29,595 nucleotides of DNA from an uncultured Clostridium sp. (GTDB taxonomy: Bacteria > Bacillota > Clostridia > TANB77 > CAG-508): NCBI GenBank assembly GCA_900552655.1, contig USAE01000015.1, positions 1 to 29,595 on the forward strand. Direction: 5' to 3'. Below the pieces are notes generated by a model. The model was not told the DNA's origin. It made no database searches and saw only the letters and a list, made by a program, of their open reading frames with translations. The translations under genes were made by a program, and so were the position numbers. Each line of letters starts with the position of its first letter. The first letter of the stretch is position 1. Below are positions 1 to 7,300 of this stretch, piece after piece.

Positions 1-137
1 TAATATGTGTCTTTTTTATTTTTCACAAAACGGTAATTTAATTTTACCATTTATATTTATTTTTTCACCATATCTTTATATCACATCTTTTTATTCTCTA
101 TATTTTTATATATTAGTTTTTATGTACTATTTTTTTA

Positions 138-165
138 TTTGTTGCATATTATATATTAATATAAT
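138..165 (+). promoter_or_regulatory. Possible promoter of tRNA-Cys
   Basis: A perfect -10 box TATAAT lies at 160-165, ten bases before the tRNA 5' end, which is the distance expected for a tRNA promoter. The best -35 match is TTTGTT at 138-143 with a 16-base spacer, which is weak. The surrounding sequence is almost pure A/T, so chance matches are common. Bases 1-137 hold nothing else I can support. Confidence 0.35.
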
Positions 166-174
166 TTATTATAT

Positions 175-248
175 GGCGACATAGCCAAGTGGTAAGGCAC
201 GAGTCTGCAAAATTCTAATCCTCGGTTCGAATCCGAGTGTCGCCTCCA
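175..248 (+). tRNA. tRNA-Cys (anticodon GCA)
   Basis: A full cloverleaf can be folded. The acceptor stem pairs 175-181 (GGCGACA) with 238-244 (TGTCGCC), the D stem is GCC/GGC, and the T arm is CTCGG-TTCGAAT-CCGAG. The anticodon loop at 205-211 is CTGCAAA, giving anticodon GCA at 207-209. The discriminator base is T245, the usual identity base for cysteine tRNA, and the CCA end is encoded at 246-248. The anticodon stem is imperfect, with C200 opposite T216 and a G-T wobble at 203/213. This is the only tRNA seen in the window. I found no duplicate of its 3' end that would mark an integration site. Confidence 0.96.
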
Positions 249-263
249 AAAATAAGAAAATTA

Positions 264-304
264 CATTCAAAAATTGAAAAGTGTTCAAATTCAATTTTTA
301 AATG
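264..304. repeat. Inverted repeat after tRNA-Cys
   Basis: Arms at 264-278 and 290-304 pair over 15 positions with a single mismatch (C268/A300) around an 11-base loop. It sits 16 bases after the tRNA, where a terminator or processing signal would be expected. The plus-strand T run is inside the 3' arm (295-299), and no T tract follows the arm. A weak terminator for the tRNA is possible. Confidence 0.45.
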
Positions 305-351
305 CAAAATAATATTAACATACTGATTTTATAAAAGAAAACGGAAATGAA

Positions 352-402
352 AAAACAAGGAAAAGTTATACATCAAAGGAATGTAAAACTTTTCCTTGTT
401 TT
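352..402. terminator. Long hairpin, likely terminator
   Basis: A 22-position stem with one A/A mismatch. Bases 352-367 pair perfectly with 387-402 (core ACAAGGAAAAGTT), 369-373 pair with 381-385, and the loop is 374-380. The outer arms are A-rich and T-rich, and the sequence continues T-rich, so it could terminate transcription in both directions. It lies directly before the promoter at 404-432 and insulates the toxin-like unit from the tRNA. Confidence 0.6.
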
Positions 403-403
403 C

Positions 404-432
404 TTGCTTTTTATAAAAAAATATTGTATAGT
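404..432 (+). promoter_or_regulatory. Promoter of the small hydrophobic peptide gene
   Basis: The -35 box TTGCTT is at 404-409 and the -10 box TATAGT at 427-432, with a 17-base spacer. Transcription would start near 439, giving an untranslated leader of about 80 bases before the ATG at 518. Such a long leader fits the regulated mRNAs of type I toxin genes. Confidence 0.5.
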
Positions 433-466
433 ACTTACCAAGAAAATGAGAATAAGCGGAGTGCGT

Positions 467-515
467 TGCCACCTTACATATTACACAGTTACATCTGTGA
501 GAAAGCGAGGTGGTG
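467..515 (+). promoter_or_regulatory. Leader hairpin covering the toxin ribosome binding site
   Basis: The segment CCACCT at 469-474 is exactly complementary to AGGTGG at 508-513, the ribosome binding site of the following gene. G-U pairs at 475/507, 468/514 and 467/515 extend the helix. A second hairpin is nested inside it, with CACAG (484-488) pairing CTGTG (495-499). Folding would hide the ribosome binding site, as known for many type I toxin mRNAs. The pairing is read directly; the regulatory role is inference. Confidence 0.5.
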
Positions 516-517
516 CT

Positions 518-628
518 ATGGAAACTTTATTATTACATATAATATATCTACTATTCTTTGGATTAGTAGGAGTTACTATCATAGCTATTGCCTTGATTAT
601 TGCATTAGTGATAATTTTGAGCAAATAA
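518..628 (+). CDS. Small hydrophobic peptide, candidate type I toxin
   Basis: This encodes 36 residues, beginning METLLLHIIYLLFF and ending IILSK. It is almost entirely Leu, Ile, Val, Ala and Phe and would form one long transmembrane helix with a single lysine at the C terminus. The ATG at 518 is chosen because GAGGTGG ends four bases upstream; longer readings in the same frame lack a ribosome binding site. Size and composition match membrane-active toxins of type I toxin-antitoxin systems (Fst, TxpA and holin-like toxin families), but I do not recognise the exact family. Context supports the call: a long structured leader, a hairpin right after the stop codon, and a strong convergent promoter. 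It could instead be another small membrane peptide. Confidence 0.6.
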   Translation: METLLLHIIYLLFFGLVGVTIIAIALIIALVIILSK

Positions 629-709
629 AAAAATAACCATTCTGCTTTGCACGGTCGAATGGTTATTTAAACTTTTCATCGGCAACCACTTTGTGGTTTC
701 TCATTTTCT
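625..709 (-). ncRNA. Candidate antitoxin RNA, convergent to the toxin gene
   Basis: A consensus minus-strand promoter (716-744) would start a transcript near 709. It would run through a small hairpin (684-689 with 693-698) and stop at the 12-bp hairpin 631-668, after which the minus strand has a run of seven T. The RNA would be about 80 nt, contains no open reading frame, and overlaps the 3' end of the toxin mRNA. Convergent overlap at a shared terminator is the architecture of the Fst/par class of type I systems. I found no long perfect complementarity between its 5' part and the toxin leader, so any pairing would be mainly at the terminator. Confidence 0.5.
631..668. terminator. Bidirectional terminator between toxin and antitoxin RNA
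   Basis: A perfect 12-bp stem (631-642 with 657-668, AAATAACCATTC) has a 14-base loop. The minus strand continues with a T run, making a good terminator for the candidate antitoxin RNA. On the plus strand it starts three bases after the toxin stop codon and ends in TTATTT. Confidence 0.75.
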
Positions 710-715
710 ATTTTT

Positions 716-744
716 ATTATACACAGATTATTAGAAAAAGTCAA
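716..744 (-). promoter_or_regulatory. Strong promoter of the candidate antitoxin RNA
   Basis: Read on the minus strand, TTGACT (739-744) and TATAAT (716-721) are separated by exactly 17 bases, close to the sigma-A consensus. It is among the best promoters in the window and has no open reading frame behind it, which supports a small RNA. Confidence 0.65.
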
Positions 745-765
745 ATAATTTGATTAATTAACATC

Positions 766-2004
766 TTATACTCCCTTTTCCATATTACTTATATTATTAG
801 TAACAAATATTTTTAGGTAATCTAAAAATCCTAATTTATCTATTTCCTTTTCTGCGCAAATGTCTAGTTCTAATATTTTTTCATCCTTTATATAAACACA
901 TAGCTTTCCTATATATGCATTTTTATGCACAGGAGCAGAAACTTCTTTTATATTGTAAATTTTTATATTTATATTATCTTTATCTATCTTTTTTATTGGA
1001 TAATATGTATTATCTACTTCTTGTAAAATAGTTGTTAAATTATTTTTCTTTCCTTTAATAACCTCTATTCTACTTTCATTTATCTTTTTCCATTCTGCGT
1101 ATTCCTCTTGTATCATTTTCTCTAAATTATATATTTCATAATTTTTATATGCATACTCAATTAATTGTACACTATCTTTTGTTCTATCTTTTTTAGTATC
1201 TGCACCTAAAACTACTGTAATTATATTCATTCCTTCCCTATTTACCGATGTTACTAAACACCTATTAGCGCCATTAGTAAACCCAGTCTTTACGCCATTT
1301 ACACCTTCTAAATTTCCTAATAATTCATTAGTATTATTTAGCATTTTACTTTGTCCGTTAATAGATATAGTTATGCTTTTAGTATTAACAATATCTGCAA
1401 ACTTCTTTATCTCTAAAGCATAATCTGTCATTTCAGCAAGTTCTAAGGCAGTTGTATAATGTTCTTGCATATCTAGTCCATGTGGAGTAATAAAATGTGT
1501 ACTTTCTAAGCCTAGTTCTTTTGCCTTTGCATTCATTTTATTCGAAAATCCTTCCACACTTCCACCAACATATTCTGCTAGTGCTACAGCAGCATCATTA
1601 CCAGAAACTAATAATAGTCCATACAACAAATCATTTACTGTAATTTTATCGCCACTTTTAAGTCCTAATCTAGATCCACCTGTTCCTGCAGACTTTTTTG
1701 ATACTATTACTACATCATTTAAATTAGCATTTTCTAGTACTACTATAGCACTCATTATTTTAGTAGTAGATGCCATAGGTCTTTTTTCATTCTCAGCCTT
1801 TCCCCATATCACTTTTTTAGATGTCCTATCATATATAATACCAGCACGAGAATTAATCTTTGGTTCTGCATTACAATTAGACGTTTGCATTTCTTCGCTT
1901 TGCCAACTTGAAAATTCTTGACTTTCTATATCATCACCATACGAAATACTTGTAAAACTAAAAATTAAAATTATAACTATAATAAAAATTCTTCTATACA
2001 ACAC
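766..2004 (-). CDS. D-alanyl-D-alanine carboxypeptidase (peptidase S11, DacA/DacF type)
   Basis: This penicillin-binding protein removes the terminal D-alanine from peptidoglycan stem peptides outside the membrane. All three active-site motifs are present (numbered from the GTG at 2013): S82-T-T-K85 with the catalytic serine, S137-G-N139, and K242-T-G244. An N-terminal signal peptide (YRRIFIIVIILIF) precedes the catalytic domain, and the C-terminal part (from about 290) matches the beta-rich domain of PBP5-like enzymes. The total length of about 412 residues is normal for the family. I prefer the GTG at 2004 as start: AGGTG lies six bases before it, whereas the GTG at 2013 is itself part of that AGGTG. 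Both sit in a hairpin (2005-2044). The gene follows the secretion operon in the same direction, but the hairpin and a possible promoter suggest separate transcription. Confidence 0.93.
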   Translation of the reverse strand: MLYRRIFIIVIILIFSFTSISYGDDIESQEFSSWQSEEMQTSNCNAEPKINSRAGIIYDRTSKKVIWGKAENEKRPMASTTKIMSAIVVLENANLNDVVIVSKKSAGTGGSRLGLKSGDKITVNDLLYGLLLVSGNDAAVALAEYVGGSVEGFSNKMNAKAKELGLESTHFITPHGLDMQEHYTTALELAEMTDYALEIKKFADIVNTKSITISINGQSKMLNNTNELLGNLEGVNGVKTGFTNGANRCLVTSVNREGMNIITVVLGADTKKDRTKDSVQLIEYAYKNYEIYNLEKMIQEEYAEWKKINESRIEVIKGKKNNLTTILQEVDNTYYPIKKIDKDNINIKIYNIKEVSAPVHKNAYIGKLCVYIKDEKILELDICAEKEIDKLGFLDYLKIFVTNNISNMEKGV

Positions 2005-2044
2005 AAAAATCACCTATTTCAATATATTCAAATAGGTGATTTTT
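2005..2044 (-). terminator. 15-bp hairpin ending the secretion operon and covering the dac ribosome binding site
   Basis: Arms 2005-2019 and 2030-2044 are perfectly complementary with a 10-base loop. On the minus strand the 3' arm ends in ATTTTT, so it can act as an intrinsic terminator for the operon ending at 2115. The same arm contains AGGTG, the only plausible ribosome binding site of the carboxypeptidase gene, so in its mRNA the hairpin would block translation. Confidence 0.6.
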
Positions 2045-2075
2045 ATTCTTTTAACTAATATTTTCTTTTTTTACT

Positions 2076-2084
2076 ATTTTAGCA
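2076..2084 (-). promoter_or_regulatory. Possible extended -10 promoter for the carboxypeptidase gene
   Basis: The minus strand reads TGCTAAAAT at 2084-2076, an extended -10 element (TGn before TAnAAT). No good -35 box is present. Transcription would start near 2068 and include the whole hairpin at 2005-2044 in the leader. Confidence 0.3.
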
Positions 2085-2114
2085 GTATCTTAGTTTTCTT
2101 TTTAAAAAATATAA

Positions 2115-3134
2115 TTAATATCTTTTTCTTTCTCCTGGCCATCCATGATCTTCTTTTTCTTCTGCCTTAGCCTGTTCTTCTTTTATTTTAGCTTCTTTTT
2201 TTCTTTCTTCTTCTAATGCTATTTTCTTTTCTATATCTTCTTTTGAACCCTTTTCCTCTTCTAGTCTATATTTTTCTATATCCATCTCTGATGGCTTATA
2301 ATTAGAAGTTTCTATAGGCTCACTTGTATTTCTATTTGTTAATGTTATTTCTCCATAGTTTATATCTATACCTAAACTAGAAGTCTTTCCATCTTTTCTT
2401 GGTACAACCATATCTACACTACTTTCTCCACATTCTCCTGGTTGTTCATCTGTTCTTGCAGTCCTTGCACCATAAAAGTCTGGATTAAGTTCAAATTTAT
2501 TGTCTGGTCTTAGTCCAAGTAAGCAAATAGTACCATCTTTTGTAACCCCCATATATTGGTCTGCATATCCTGTTTCTCTACCTACAACTTCCTTAGAAAA
2601 ATTTTCATCTTCAATCTTTACTAGAGAAACTATTTCCAATCCTGTATCTTCTTGCATCTTGTTTACAGTTTCTTCTTGTTCCTTTTCTTTTTCTGCCTTA
2701 TTTAAATCTGTTTTTTCCTCTTTTTTAGATAATTCTTCTAATTCCTTTGGATCTATATTTTCTAAATTTAAGTATTGTGCTGGTATTACTTGTTCTAATT
2801 CTCTTTTATACTCTTCAGTTATTTCTATTAACCCTTGCTCATTTTTTTGAGCTATTAGATCATAGTTTTTATATATTTCATAATTACCAGTTTCATATGC
2901 CACTAAAGCTAATTGTTTTGCTTTTACTTTTATTTGTTCTATTTCTAAATCTGATAAAGAATATATATTTTCTATTTCCTTGCCATTTGTTGGATCTGTC
3001 ATTACTTTCTCTTTTAATGACATTAAATATTTACCATCTTTTTCTTCATCTTCTAATTTCTTTATTTTTTCTTCTAGTTCCTTAATTCTTTCGTTTTGTA
3101 GTTGTAATCTTTCAGCTAAATCTTCTTTTGACAT
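2115..3134 (-). CDS. Coiled-coil protein of unknown function, last gene of the secretion operon
   Basis: I do not recognise this protein of about 339 residues. It has no signal peptide or membrane segment and is highly charged. Coiled coil is likely near the N terminus (ERIKELEEKIKKLEDEE), in a Glu/Lys-rich middle (about 130-165) and at the C terminus (about 290-335). A compact middle region (about 170-275) contains Gly- and Asp-rich stretches and could be a small globular domain. I choose the ATG at 3134 because GAGGG lies six bases upstream; the ATG at 3140 touches that motif with no spacing. It starts 17 bases after the VirB8-like gene and is followed by the terminator at 2005-2044. As the only soluble protein of the operon, it could be a cytosolic accessory factor or a secreted substrate; this is a guess. 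Confidence 0.8.
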   Translation of the reverse strand: MSKEDLAERLQLQNERIKELEEKIKKLEDEEKDGKYLMSLKEKVMTDPTNGKEIENIYSLSDLEIEQIKVKAKQLALVAYETGNYEIYKNYDLIAQKNEQGLIEITEEYKRELEQVIPAQYLNLENIDPKELEELSKKEEKTDLNKAEKEKEQEETVNKMQEDTGLEIVSLVKIEDENFSKEVVGRETGYADQYMGVTKDGTICLLGLRPDNKFELNPDFYGARTARTDEQPGECGESSVDMVVPRKDGKTSSLGIDINYGEITLTNRNTSEPIETSNYKPSEMDIEKYRLEEEKGSKEDIEKKIALEEERKKEAKIKEEQAKAEEKEDHGWPGERKRY

Positions 3135-3150
3135 ATGCATCCCTCACTTA

Positions 3151-3726
3151 TTATTGTTTTACATCAAATGATATTTTAAAATCATTAAAACCATTTTCTA
3201 TTAGTATAAACTTTTGATCCATAGAATAATCTACATTTAAAGGTGTTTTTATTGTAGTAAATAGTATATAATATTGTCCTTGTCTTTCTATATTATTATA
3301 TTCTACTGCAATTAGAGTTTGTGGAAATTTTTCTTCTGCATATTTTTTAAAGTTTTCTACCGTTTTAAAATAATTATTTTTAAAATCTGGATATAATAAG
3401 TTATAGGCTTTATCATATTCTTTATTTTCTATATATCTTATGAACTTTCCACAATATTGCTGTATTCTAGTTCTTTCATCTTTATCTTTTAAATCTGCTA
3501 TCTCTAATTCGTTTGTATTTTGTTCTATCTCTTCTTTAGTTAATTTATTTTCTTCTACAGTTGTATTAGTTGTATTCTCTGTTGTTCTATCTTTTAATTT
3601 TTTTGCCATTTCCATTAATTTAAATATAGTAGAAATATTAATTATTGTCCATATTAATATAATCGTTATTAATATTATTAACAATATTTTTTGGTTTCTT
3701 CTTTTTATTTCTTTTTTATTTTTCAT
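3151..3726 (-). CDS. Short VirB8-like membrane protein (NTF2-like domain)
   Basis: This has 191 residues: a basic N terminus, one transmembrane helix (about 13-30), a polar Thr/Asn/Glu-rich linker, and an extracellular domain from about 88. That domain opens with the helix YCGKFIRYIENKEYDKAYNL, followed by FKKYAEEKFP and beta strands. The same pattern occurs in the larger protein encoded at 8712-9662 (NNKEYEAAYNML then FQKYVDARF), so the two are paralogues. A single helix followed by an NTF2-like fold is the architecture of VirB8 and of TcpC in Gram-positive conjugation systems. The ribosome binding site GGAGGATAGA precedes the ATG. It lies in tight tandem with its neighbours. The fold is inferred from pattern, not from a profile search. 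Confidence 0.65.
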   Translation of the reverse strand: MKNKKEIKRRNQKILLIILITIILIWTIINISTIFKLMEMAKKLKDRTTENTTNTTVEENKLTKEEIEQNTNELEIADLKDKDERTRIQQYCGKFIRYIENKEYDKAYNLLYPDFKNNYFKTVENFKKYAEEKFPQTLIAVEYNNIERQGQYYILFTTIKTPLNVDYSMDQKFILIENGFNDFKISFDVKQ

Positions 3727-3742
3727 TCTATCCTCCTATAGC

Positions 3743-4333
3743 CTAGTTAGAATCATTTGAAAAAAAACTTACAAATTCTGAAGTATAGCTAGCTGTAATA
3801 TAGCAATTTAACTTCTTATCCACGTTTTTATATTTTATCATCAATACAGCAGATAATCTTCTTTCTTTTACTTCTTTTATTGTATTTTCATCATACTCTG
3901 CTGATTCAAATTCTAAATTTGATTCTCCCATATCTTTTATTTTATTAACCAAAGCATAGAACTCTTCAATTTCTTCTTCTTTTATCCCTGTTAATTTTCT
4001 CATACTTTCTTTTTCATAGTATTGCCTTTTTTCCTCTTTAGTTGTCATGTTTTTTGTATCCAGAGCAATTTTAGGAACTGTATAAGTCATAAAATCTGAA
4101 ATCTTCTTGCTTAATTGTGTACTTGTCATATTTCCATTATATTTTGAATTAAATGCATTGCCATTAGTTACATATATTATGTTTTCAGTTTTTTTAGAAA
4201 ATTCTTTTATTTCTTTCCTTACACTTATATTAGCAATTTCCTTTTTTAGTTGCTTATACTCTATCATTAATGTTATAGAAAATACTAAGTTTAATATTAC
4301 CATAATTATTAATAAAAATTTTATATGTTTCAT
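3743..4333 (-). CDS. Single-pass membrane protein of the secretion operon, unknown
   Basis: A 196-residue protein with an N-terminal hydrophobic helix (about 5-22), then a helical, charged extracellular region and a beta-rich C-terminal part (from about 155: RRLSAVLMIKYKN, then KLNCYITASYT). The type II membrane topology resembles the VirB8-like neighbours, and the strand pattern at the end could be another small NTF2-like fold, but I see no shared motif with them. The ribosome binding site is AGAGAGG before the ATG. It starts 20 bases after the large hydrolase gene and ends 16 bases before the next gene. It is probably a structural accessory of the envelope-spanning complex; confidence in the role is low. 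Confidence 0.6.
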   Translation of the reverse strand: MKHIKFLLIIMVILNLVFSITLMIEYKQLKKEIANISVRKEIKEFSKKTENIIYVTNGNAFNSKYNGNMTSTQLSKKISDFMTYTVPKIALDTKNMTTKEEKRQYYEKESMRKLTGIKEEEIEEFYALVNKIKDMGESNLEFESAEYDENTIKEVKERRLSAVLMIKYKNVDKKLNCYITASYTSEFVSFFSNDSN

Positions 4334-4352
4334 ATTTTACCTCTCTTTTTTC

Positions 4353-7300
4353 TTAAGGTAGCGCAGACATGTTTTGTCCTTCTCCATATTTGTCAGCTGG
4401 CTGTTTTGTTTTTATCCAATTTATTATTCCTTCTTCATCTATAGCTCCTGTTAAAGCGTCTTTCGCAAGAACATATTGAGATGTCCATCTTGGAGTTAAG
4501 TATCCTGCTGTCGATCTAACCCCCAGTGCTTTTGTTAATAATGCCTTTGTTGCTTGTTCATCCGAATCTGATTGAGAAAATGTTGAAAGCCAGAATTTGT
4601 CTCCCATTCCCCAGTTAAGTAAAGACATTAATGTTCCTTGCATTATTGGATCTCTTTCCAGTATCCACTCTTTATCTGTACCAGTATATGGATCTATTAA
4701 ATATTGATTTATTGTAACTTGCATTTGTACTTCCATAAATCCATCTCTATCTTTTGAACATATCGATTTAAATGCAGATTTTATTTGTGGCTCTAAAGCT
4801 AATATTTCATCAATACTTTTTCCAACAAATTGTTGTAATTCTGAACACAATCCTGGGTTTAGATCTATAGCTGCTTTGCAAAAATCCGGAATATTATTTG
4901 GAGCTCCAGCTTTGTGAGTAGTTGTCCATTGAGAAATTCCTACTGCCAACTCTCCAGGAGTAGTCCAGCCTACAGCCTCTGGTCCATTTCCTTCACCATC
5001 TGTTCCTCCAGATTCATATGGAATCCAATAAAAATATGCCCAGTCTGTATCCAATTTTTTCTTTACCAGTCTTATGTAAGACTCAACATCTTCTACAATA
5101 GAATTTTCTCTATTCATCAAATATAAACCTAAATCTGAAGACGTTGTTGTACCTATTACAGTACCTTCTTTTATGTATCTTTTTCCATCTTTTTCCAAAT
5201 AAGCTGGTGCTTCCATTCTTTTCTCTTCAGCTTCTTCAAATTCTTTTGCTATTGGCTCTACTTCCTCATAATCATCTGCATATCCATTCTCTATAAAATA
5301 TCTATTTGTATGCTTTACTTTTTGGTATTCAGATGCCACGTTTTCATCAATAGTTCCTTTTTTAAATCCTCTTATATACATTGTAAAGCCTGTACAAATA
5401 CCCTTATATTCATTATAGAACTCTTCATATTCTGGAATAGCTGATGTATCTAATACTTTTATTTTTATATAGTCTTCACCTTCTTCTATAATTTCTCCAG
5501 TTACCGGTGAAACCACATTTAAGTCTTTTTCGAAACCATCTATTGCACCTGTCTTTCCATCTCCTTCTGGACGATAAGCACATATAAATTCTGTAATTGG
5601 CTCATTAAAAGGTTGACTTTGGTAAGAACTATATGCTCCTGTTAATTGAATTCTATCTGTATTACCACAATCATATCTTGACTCTTTTCCTGCAGCTATA
5701 AATGTATGTGAAGCACTAGATTTATCTGAATTTGTTTCTCCTACGAAAACAATATCTCCTGCTTGAACTTCATTTACATCTTCTATTCTTTCAAATTTTT
5801 TTTCTTTACAGTAATCCATTAATGGACTAGCTGAAGATGTTGTTGTTAGACCGTGTTCTGGTTGGTCTGTATATCCACATTTATATAACGCCCAAGAAAC
5901 CAATCTATCACAGCTTATTCTTTTTATTCCATCTGAATTTGTTGAACCATCACTTTTAGGCGGTATATATTCTGCTGGTCCATAAGTAAATCCATTCTCT
6001 TTTACATATGTAGTAATCTCTTTTGCTGCGTCTAAAAATTTAGTAGTAAAATCTTGTGTGTTATCCGTCATTTCAGTATTGTTTTCTTCTTCTTCGTTTT
6101 CTCCTCCTGCTGTAGCATCATGGTTAAAGTTAGGTTTATATATTTGTACTTCTTCATCTTCCTTAATTCTTTCACTACCATCTGCTTCTTTTCCCGCATT
6201 TATGTTATCTGTTGACACCTTACTTCTAATTAAGGTTCCATAATCTGCTTGTTGCTTTTCATATCTTCTTTGTGGCCAGTAAGTATTTACATATCCACTA
6301 ATTGGCCATTGGAATACATGAGTTTCTTCTTTTATAAAATCTTCTTTTGTAAAATATCCTAAGTCTAGGAATAATCTTTTTAAATCTCTTAAAATATATT
6401 CTGAATCTTCTGTTTTAGAATTTTCTAGTATTGCAAATGCTTCTAGTGCATTTTGTCTAACATTAACTTCTTTATAGAAGTTTGTTCCATCTTCTGCTTC
6501 TTTTTGTTCTACTGCTTCTTCTGCTGCTGCCCTTGCAGTTGAATCAATTTGTACTGTATCCCATGCAGCTGAATATGCCTCATCATATACTTTTCTTAAT
6601 TCATCTATTTTTTTAGCTGTATTAATACTTCCATCATATATGAAGTATTTAGCAGGTTTATCTGCTGTTCCTGCAAATAATTCTTTTGTGTGTTCATTAG
6701 TTTCTCCTCTTATAGCATCTCTTACCTGCACCATTTCTCCACCTGCTTGAACAGTTTCTATTGTATAAAATGCTCCTTTATCATTTGGTGCTAAAGCTGA
6801 GTCATCAGATTGGGCAACTGGTTGAAATTGGTTCTCATATGTTTGCTCGCCGTTACTAGTAGAATATGCGTCATAATTATCATATTCACCATTTTCGGCT
6901 TTGAATATAATGTCTCGATACCAATGTTTTGTTACGTTTTTTATATATGGCTGAATCCTTTGTACTTTAGTTCCTTCTCCTGTTCCTTCTCCATTATTAT
7001 AATCAATTGCAGCATCTATAGCATCTGTAGTTAATCCTATTTTTTCTAATTCCTTTTCTAATTCCTTAACTTTGTCACTGGTTTTTTTGTCATATTCAAT
7101 TAATTTGTCAACATCTGCTTTAACATTATCCTTTATTTTTGAAAATTCCTCTTGTAATAAAGTAAATAAGTCTTTTGCCTCTTCATCTGTAATAGATTCT
7201 CCTCCTGGTGATTCTAAATGAGTCTTTGCTTTTTCGTATTGTTTATAAAATTTATCCATAATACCTGTTGTAGTACCATCATATTTCCATCCAGTTATAG

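Noticed and set aside
175..248. tRNA-Cys as attachment site of an integrative element covering the secretion genes
   Set aside because: No integrase, excisionase or repeated tRNA 3' end is visible in the window, and the right flank is housekeeping genes.
347..517. N-terminal extension of the small peptide gene (93 residues in the same frame)
   Set aside because: It runs through the long hairpin and the promoter, has no ribosome binding site, and its composition differs from the hydrophobic core; the ATG at 518 has a good site.
2500..4361. Plus-strand open frames opposite the secretion genes
   Set aside because: They are Ser/Phe/Leu-rich shadows of AT-rich minus-strand genes, without ribosome binding sites.
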